Shown here: positions 45,211 through 49,373 of the stretch, piece after piece
Layout of the letters: every line of letters starts with the position of its first letter
Numbering within the stretch: the stretch's first letter is position 1
DNA from: a virus
Reading direction: 5' to 3' (one strand)
IMG/VR virus record: IMGVR_UViG_3300045825_000148
Span: 1 to 49,373 of that record
Length of the DNA: 49,373 nucleotides
Notes under the pieces: generated by a model
What the model was told of the DNA's origin: nothing
Database searches by the model: none
Seen by the model: the letters and a program-made list of their open reading frames with translations, nothing else
Program-made: the position numbers and the translations under genes

Positions 45211-45618
45211 ATGGGTTACAGATCAGAAGTAAAAATAGTATTTACAGGAACGGATTTTGACGTAGCGCGTTATCAAGCTGAGTGGTTGTCTATAATTAAA
45301 GACTTGAAAATCCCGTCAGATGATAACTGGCACGGCGCAGGCCAGCCTTTGTTTGACCTTGAGGACACGCATGACGTTGGAGTTCTTACCGTTGGTAGCG
45401 GTCGCGGTGAGTGGTTGTTCGAGTTCGAGTCCGTCAAATGGTACGACGATTATCCGACGGTTAAAGAGTATCAAGCTCTAATGGATAACACACCTAGCGA
45501 GTTGCATTGCGAGTGCATCCGTATTGGCGAAGAAGCAGATGATATAGCGCATGATTTCTACGGCGACAACACCGTCGATGCTGTATTTTATATTGCGCGA
45601 TCAATAGAAAGGAACTAA
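45211..45618 (+). CDS. Conserved early protein, MGYRS type (135 aa)
   Basis: Starts MGYRSEVKIVFTGTDFDVAR, alternating beta and helices, with acidic segments (GEWLFEFESVKWYDDYPTVK). I recall small phage proteins that open with MGYRSxV and are of unknown function; this one fits. AAAGGAG precedes the ATG. It is followed by two bases and the next gene. Confidence 0.5.
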   Translation: MGYRSEVKIVFTGTDFDVARYQAEWLSIIKDLKIPSDDNWHGAGQPLFDLEDTHDVGVLTVGSGRGEWLFEFESVKWYDDYPTVKEYQALMDNTPSELHCECIRIGEEADDIAHDFYGDNTVDAVFYIARSIERN

Positions 45619-45620
45619 TC

Positions 45621-45863
45621 ATGGCCGATAAAAAAGAGCAAGACTTGGAATCAAACTGGGTGCGTATAACGATGGGGTACACAATGATTGTACTGCCTTG
45701 GGATGAGGGCATGACGCTGTTTAAAACATTACAGGAAGTTCAGTTTGTTGAAAGGGTGTACGCTGGCAATCAGGGTTGGAAACGGACAGCAGAGAAAGAA
45801 ATTTCTCTGACCGTATTTACCCCAACGGAGCAAGCGCAACTGCTTATGGAGAAACAGCCATGA
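45621..45863 (+). CDS. Small early protein (80 aa)
   Basis: Starts MADKKEQDLESNWVRITMGY with a good AGAAAGGAA leader; the middle (WDEGMTLFKTLQEVQFVERV) is helical and the end (KEISLTVFTPTEQAQLLMEK) mixed. The stop overlaps the following ATG (ATGA). Function unknown. Confidence 0.5.
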   Translation: MADKKEQDLESNWVRITMGYTMIVLPWDEGMTLFKTLQEVQFVERVYAGNQGWKRTAEKEISLTVFTPTEQAQLLMEKQP

Positions 45864-46462
45864 AACATCCTGATAACGCGGTTATAGAAGTCTATGACGA
45901 CTGGTATGAGTTCTTATTGGAACAGTTCGTCGAGGATTTGCAAGCAGTTGGCTTCGCGGTCTTATACCGCACGGTTCGCGGGAATGCTAAGGATACTGGG
46001 CCTTGTATCTTCTTCGACGAGCATAACGTCGTATTTGATGCCGATGTAGACTGGGATATATTTTTCTTGAATGACAAGACGTTTGCTGAAAATTACCCCG
46101 CGTTCTTCATGCTGGTAAGCAGTAATCCGTCTTACCATAAGGCCCGTATCCGTCGTACCGGTAATAGGTATTTAGGTTTCGACTGTGACCTTGATGAGTA
46201 CGATATAAACTGCGAGTATCACGGCGGTGACTTAGTAGCCGATGGTTTCTTCAAGGGCGTAAGTATAGACGATGTTAGTGAGACCATTGGTGCTGATATT
46301 GTGCGCGTTCCTGAGTACATATTAGATGTTGCCAAGTCGATGGCATCTGATTTCAAGCGGCAACTTGACGACGAATACGAGCATGCCTATGAGTTCGAAC
46401 TTGAGCAGTATACCGAGCGGTACAACGAGTGGTTGAAAGAAGAAGATGATGGAAAACTATAA
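45860..46462 (+). CDS. Acidic early protein (200 aa)
   Basis: Starts at the ATG at 45860 (MKHPDNAVIEVYDDWYEFLL), which overlaps the previous stop as ATGA and has GGAG upstream. The product is very acidic and aromatic (EHNVVFDADVDWDIFFLNDK, FDCDLDEYDINCEYHGGDLV), with an acidic coiled coil near the end. No family recognised. Strong negative charge is consistent with a protein that mimics DNA or binds basic partners, but this is speculative. Confidence 0.5.
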   Translation: MKHPDNAVIEVYDDWYEFLLEQFVEDLQAVGFAVLYRTVRGNAKDTGPCIFFDEHNVVFDADVDWDIFFLNDKTFAENYPAFFMLVSSNPSYHKARIRRTGNRYLGFDCDLDEYDINCEYHGGDLVADGFFKGVSIDDVSETIGADIVRVPEYILDVAKSMASDFKRQLDDEYEHAYEFELEQYTERYNEWLKEEDDGKL

Positions 46463-46471
46463 GGAGAAATT

Positions 46472-46828
46472 ATGTTAGACCTAACTGATTTTGGTGATTA
46501 CTGGCGTGTACTTTTAATTGAATCCGAGCGAAGCCCCTATGATAAGGTCGGTCGAATACAGCAGTTAAAAGTCGGCCCGGTGTACGACTCTCTTGTCATA
46601 AACAACGAGACATGGCGGCGTAAGTACGGCACGTTTGGTGGGCTTCCGCCCAAGACGCAGTTCGCGGTAAGTGCTCTGTCTATGTGTGCTAATACAGAAC
46701 GTATCAAGGGCATCGGGCAGAAGGTAAGTACCGCTACTTTCTGGCTGGAAAGTACCCCAGAAATAATTGCTGAGTATGAACTGCCAGAGTATAATGGTAG
46801 ACAGTCAACGGGAAAGGAGGATGTATGA
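46472..46828 (+). CDS. Early protein (118 aa)
   Basis: Begins MLDLTDFGDYWRVLLIESER with AAGGAG upstream. Small mixed alpha/beta protein with KYGTFGGLPPKTQFAVSALS and a C-terminal EYNGRQSTGKEDV. The stop overlaps the next ATG (ATGA). Function unknown. Confidence 0.5.
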   Translation: MLDLTDFGDYWRVLLIESERSPYDKVGRIQQLKVGPVYDSLVINNETWRRKYGTFGGLPPKTQFAVSALSMCANTERIKGIGQKVSTATFWLESTPEIIAEYELPEYNGRQSTGKEDV

Positions 46829-46992
46829 AAACATATATAGGTACTATAGTAACTAGGGAGATATATGATTTTACAGTTGAAGCTAATTCTCTTAAAGAAG
46901 CGGAGCAACTTATGTGGGCTGAACTGATGTGTAAGAAGCCCTCGGATGTACAATCGGATTTAGTTGACTTGGAGGAAATGGCGCATGGATGA
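46825..46992 (+). CDS. Small early protein (55 aa)
   Basis: Reads MKTYIGTIVTREIYDFTVEA and ends LVDLEEMAHG. GGAGG lies a few bases before the ATG, which overlaps the previous stop. The layout (beta strand, ANSLKEAEQLMW helix) resembles small phage proteins in which an A-x-S-x-x-E-A-x-x helix follows a beta strand; it recalls the end of the 136-aa protein (VTVDASDAHEAVALAYE). Unknown function. Confidence 0.5.
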   Translation: MKTYIGTIVTREIYDFTVEANSLKEAEQLMWAELMCKKPSDVQSDLVDLEEMAHG

Positions 46993-47188
46993 AGCAGATG
47001 CGGCTCAGGATGAGATAGAGAAAGCACTAGCCTGCCGCATTGCGGCGGCGCGCGGCGAGATACCAGTAGGCACGGCAGGCGAGTGCGAATCGTGCGGTGA
47101 GGAGAGCCTCCGGCTGGTAGCCGGTACGTGCGCCCCATGCCGTGACAAAGAGGCGAAATATAAAAACTTAAGGAGAATTTATGATTAG
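46985..47188 (+). CDS. Small DksA/TraR-like zinc-finger protein (67 aa)
   Basis: The ATG at 46985 has GGAGG with good spacing and starts MDEADAAQDEIEKALACRIA. The C4 motif is CESC...CAPC (about 40-43 and 55-58). Phage-encoded TraR/DksA-type proteins open with DEADxAQ and have a zinc finger at the end; this fits, and they bind the RNA polymerase secondary channel to change transcription. It overlaps its neighbours by a few bases on both sides. Confidence 0.65.
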   Translation: MDEADAAQDEIEKALACRIAAARGEIPVGTAGECESCGEESLRLVAGTCAPCRDKEAKYKNLRRIYD

Positions 47189-47279
47189 GATCAGAAAGTT
47201 TTTCAGGTACTTGCACTACGGTTACCCAATCTCTGCGGCATGGCTCTTGTCCCGGTCGAGTACCGGACTTCGAGGTTAG
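47181..47279 (+). CDS. Tiny basic peptide (32 aa)
   Basis: MIRIRKFFRYLHYGYPISAA followed by WLLSRSSTGLRG. AAGGAG precedes the ATG. It looks like the very small phage peptides with an R-Y-L-x-x-G-Y-x-x-x-x-AW layout. It overlaps the previous gene by 8 bases and ends one base before the next ATG. Function unknown. Confidence 0.5.
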   Translation: MIRIRKFFRYLHYGYPISAAWLLSRSSTGLRG

Positions 47280-47280
47280 T

Positions 47281-47526
47281 ATGGAGAGCGAAGAAAGACG
47301 CGAGTATAAAAAGCAATGGCGCGCCAAGAAGCTGGCGGAAGACCCCGACTATGATCGTAGATTGAAGCGCGCCGCCAAAGAACGTCAGCCCAAGAAACCT
47401 GCAAAGGTTCGCGATGCGTGGGAACAGTACAGACTGGAAAAACAGAGAGAGTATCAAAAGGCGTTCAAAGCAAGGAACCCGGACTATCAGCAGCGGTACA
47501 AGAAAACTTTAGGAGAGCCAAAATGA
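47281..47526 (+). CDS. Small highly charged protein (81 aa)
   Basis: Starts MESEERREYKKQWRAKKLAE and continues with basic and aromatic helices (RLKRAAKERQPKKPAKVRDA), rather like the RNA/DNA-binding basic tails of homing endonucleases, with an NPDYQQRYKK repeat resembling the DPDYDRRLKR earlier in the protein. No catalytic domain. Possibly nucleic-acid-binding; unknown. Confidence 0.5.
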   Translation: MESEERREYKKQWRAKKLAEDPDYDRRLKRAAKERQPKKPAKVRDAWEQYRLEKQREYQKAFKARNPDYQQRYKKTLGEPK

Positions 47527-47780
47527 AAACACAAGAAATCCAAATTACAAAAACGCTACCGCAGATACCTTCTCTGGCTGCAATGCTGGGCTACACACCC
47601 GTTGTTTATCGAAACTATATTCACAGCGGCAGTAAAGTGCCGAGCATGCCGAAGACCTGCGATGCCTGTGGTGAAACAAAGCCGCGTCTAGAGTTCGATT
47701 ACGAACGGCTTGTATCAACAGGCGAGATAAGGGTAGGACACAGAAAAACAACGTGTATGCAGTGTGAGGAATCGAAATGA
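47523..47780 (+). CDS. Small zinc-ribbon protein (85 aa)
   Basis: ATG at 47523 overlaps the previous stop (ATGA). CDAC (about 46-49) and CMQC (about 78-81) are spaced as in a C4 zinc ribbon; the first half is a helical unit (PSLAAMLGYTPVVYRNYIHS). The stop overlaps the next ATG. Function unknown; DNA or protein binding possible. Confidence 0.5.
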   Translation: MKTQEIQITKTLPQIPSLAAMLGYTPVVYRNYIHSGSKVPSMPKTCDACGETKPRLEFDYERLVSTGEIRVGHRKTTCMQCEESK

Positions 47781-47977
47781 AAATAACAGACATCATATTT
47801 TACTTCGCCCTAATTTCAGTCGTTGCCTTCGTGATCGGCTACCTCGTCGGCAGCTTGGAACAAGCGAAGCAAGATTCCCGCCCATACCTACAGCATCAGG
47901 CTTGGGTAGAATCTGTGTATCGGCAGAATGAAAATTATCTGAAACGCAATCAGAAGGTAGAGAGGATGATTAAATGA
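47777..47977 (+). CDS. Small membrane protein (66 aa)
   Basis: One transmembrane helix (about 5-26, IIFYFALISVVAFVIGYLVG) followed by a charged tail. Starts at the overlap with the previous stop. May be an inner-membrane anchor or a host-membrane modifier; unknown. Confidence 0.55.
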   Translation: MKITDIIFYFALISVVAFVIGYLVGSLEQAKQDSRPYLQHQAWVESVYRQNENYLKRNQKVERMIK

Positions 47978-48189
47978 GCGATAAAATCAAGGAAGAGTTT
48001 GAGAAGTGGTGGAGCAAAGAAGCCAATCGAAGAACATTTGGTTATGAAGAAGAATCAGCTCTAGTTGCGTTTAAAGCAGGCCGCGAATCCATGCAGAGAG
48101 AGGTGATGGAGGAATGGGCTAAACCGATTTGGCCGAATAGCTCAGGCAGTTACACACACATCGGCGATAGATTAAAGGAATTGAAATGA
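47974..48189 (+). CDS. Small early protein (71 aa)
   Basis: Starts MSDKIKEEFEKWWSKEANRR. Typical phage small protein with an F-E-x-W-x-x-x-E opening and FKAGRESMQREV. Overlaps both neighbours by four bases. Unknown function. Confidence 0.5.
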   Translation: MSDKIKEEFEKWWSKEANRRTFGYEEESALVAFKAGRESMQREVMEEWAKPIWPNSSGSYTHIGDRLKELK

Positions 48190-48578
48190 ATAATGAAGAA
48201 ATAATAGAGTTAGCGAAAGAGTGCGGCGCATTTAGCCATACAGAGTTTAGTAATCCTCCGACTCAACTACTGTGGACATTTTACCCACTTGAATTAGAAT
48301 CCTTTGCCGCCGCACTAACCGAGCCGTTGGAAAAGCGGATTGCAGAATTGGAAGAGGCGTTGAAAGGAAATATGTACAGCAATAGCACCGACCTTGCAAT
48401 CAAGTTGGGTACAGAGGCCCTCGCCAATAAATCAGACTGGCTTGAAAAGCATGATGCAGAAGTGCGGAGGGAAGTTTTACAAGAAGTCCAATATGAAATA
48501 ACCGTACTTAATAGAGAATGCCGACTGGCAGAAGTAGAAGGTATTTTGTACCGCATGGCGCAAGGAGCTAAAGAATGA
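48186..48578 (+). CDS. Helical early protein (130 aa)
   Basis: Starts MNNEEIIELAKECGAFSHTE; coiled-coil parts ALTEPLEKRIAELEEALKGN and a conserved LEKHDAEVRREVLQEVQYE followed by YRMAQGAKE at the end. The LEKHDAEVR element and the ending return in the 205-aa neighbour. Such proteins (EEIIELAKECG) are common in phages of Gram-negative hosts and of unknown function. Confidence 0.55.
   Translation: MNNEEIIELAKECGAFSHTEFSNPPTQLLWTFYPLELESFAAALTEPLEKRIAELEEALKGNMYSNSTDLAIKLGTEALANKSDWLEKHDAEVRREVLQEVQYEITVLNRECRLAEVEGILYRMAQGAKE
48439..48469 (+). repeat. 31-bp exact repeat, copy 1
   Basis: From GGCTTGAAAAGC to GAAGTGCGGAG; identical to 49050-49080. Encodes the LEKHDAEVR element shared by the 130-aa and 205-aa proteins. 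Confidence 0.9.
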
Positions 48579-49192
48579 GTGAACAAATATCAGCGCATGA
48601 TTTACTAAATTCCTACGGAGTTCCGCAAGTTTTGAAACTATATGTCGAGGAATTGCATAAAGAACTCGCCGCGCTTCGCACTGAAAATGAATCCATAAAA
48701 CGCATCGAGGCGCAGAATGACATAGATATTGCGCGATTGATTGAAAAGTTGAATTATTACGAAGGCCATATCGGTACTCATGGCGAGGGTTGCTATAAGT
48801 GGGGGCGTAGTCACTATGAGTGTGCGCTGGCAATTATTGACCAGCTTCAATCCGAAGCCGCCGCGAAGGATAAAGAGATTGCCGAAGCGAATGCAAGGAT
48901 AGCAGAAATAGAATCAAATGTAATTTATCTAATCTGGGATAATTGGGAGAGCAGTTGGGGCGAAGGTTCAAAAGCACAATTTGATAAAGCCGATGAAGAT
49001 AACAGATGGAAGTTATATAACGCTGAAGCCCTCTCCAACAAATCAACCCGGCTTGAAAAGCATGATGCAGAAGTGCGGAGTCTGGCGTTGCTGGAAGCGG
49101 CTGAAAAGTATTTAGATGACGATGGCGACAGGCTAATGAATGAGTATGTTGCAGAGTTTTTACGCCGCATGGCACAAGGAGTTAAAGAATGA
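48575..49192 (+). CDS. Coiled-coil early protein (205 aa)
   Basis: Starts MSEQISAHDLLNSYGVPQVL; two coiled coils (ELHKELAALRTENESIKRIE; EAAAKDKEIAEANARIAEIE) and, near the end, LEKHDAEVRSLALLEAAEKY and RRMAQGVKE, matching the end of the 130-aa protein. It overlaps neighbours by four bases. Probably a duplicated and extended paralogue; function unknown. Confidence 0.55.
   Translation: MSEQISAHDLLNSYGVPQVLKLYVEELHKELAALRTENESIKRIEAQNDIDIARLIEKLNYYEGHIGTHGEGCYKWGRSHYECALAIIDQLQSEAAAKDKEIAEANARIAEIESNVIYLIWDNWESSWGEGSKAQFDKADEDNRWKLYNAEALSNKSTRLEKHDAEVRSLALLEAAEKYLDDDGDRLMNEYVAEFLRRMAQGVKE
49050..49080 (+). repeat. 31-bp exact repeat, copy 2
   Basis: Identical to 48439-48469, in the 205-aa gene. 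The bases to the left are also similar (GCCCTC-CC-A-AAATCA). Confidence 0.9.
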
Positions 49193-49365
49193 GTGAACTA
49201 ACAGAATACGAATTTAAGCTTGAGGGTATGTTGCGAGATTTAAGGAGTGAACTCGCCGCGAAGGACAAAGAGATTGAAGGCTATAAAGAGTCATTATCTA
49301 TAGCGTATGAAGCAGAGCGTAAGTTGCGTGATGAGTTACAAGTACTCAAAGCACAAAGAAAGTAA
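49189..49365 (+). CDS. Small coiled-coil protein (58 aa)
   Basis: MSELTEYEFKLEGMLRDLRS, then ELAAKDKEIEGYKESLSIAY and LQVLKAQRK. ATG overlaps the previous stop (ATGA). The ELAAKDKEIE part echoes AAAKDKEIAE of the 205-aa protein, so a third related copy. Ends 8 bases before the window end. Confidence 0.6.
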   Translation: MSELTEYEFKLEGMLRDLRSELAAKDKEIEGYKESLSIAYEAERKLRDELQVLKAQRK

Positions 49366-49373
49366 ACCGTGAC

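Overview
The window is part of a tailed double-stranded DNA bacteriophage (Caudoviricetes), most likely podovirus-like. It has a terminase pair, a P22-type portal of about 880 residues, a scaffold, a major capsid protein, two adaptor-like proteins, a long tail-hub protein and several very large internal-virion-type proteins, but no tape measure, tail sheath or tail tube. The host should be Gram-negative: there is a nested Rz/Rz1 spanin pair, including an outer-membrane lipoprotein, plus an M15-type endolysin and good sigma70-type promoters. No integrase, polymerase, tRNA or CRISPR array was seen; replication genes presumably lie outside the window, which is cut inside a gene at the left end.

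The layout is bipolar. From about 35.4 kb leftwards to position 1 every gene is on the minus strand and forms the late (packaging, head, tail, lysis) module: TerS, TerL, HNH endonuclease, portal, a small protein, a GroES-like co-chaperonin, scaffold, a small protein, GIY-YIG endonuclease, decoration-like protein, major capsid, a second GIY-YIG endonuclease, head-completion and adaptor proteins, a first tail-fibre locus, a lysis cassette, the tail hub, three to four internal virion proteins, and a second fibre-like locus at the left edge. From 35.57 kb rightwards a divergent promoter starts the plus-strand early/accessory module of mostly small, tightly overlapping genes (many ATGA junctions). 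It includes a MoxR-like AAA+ ATPase, a DUF3150-like protein and a metallopeptidase/VWA protein, which probably work together. One minus-strand gene (37.2-37.7 kb) interrupts this module and sits between two regulatory regions.

Three things stand out. (1) TerL is interrupted by a canonical intein, and inside the intein DNA, in a different reading frame with its own strong Shine-Dalgarno, lies a complete HNH homing endonuclease gene; both frames stay open for about 600 bases. (2) The 36.7-37.2 kb intergenic region carries a perfect 16-bp palindrome of the bacterial chromosomal parS type, enclosed by a long inverted repeat and by two copies of a 24-nt palindromic element. (3) That 24-nt element (GGACACCG, 8 variable bases, CGGTGTCC) occurs six times, always in the plus-strand module and mostly just after stop codons. 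In addition, four homing-type endonuclease genes sit within 11 kb of the head/packaging genes, and a Gly/Asp-rich repeat gene has been duplicated with different repeat lengths.

Functions were assigned by reading motifs in the translated sequences; no database search was possible. Many small genes remain unassigned and are described as such.
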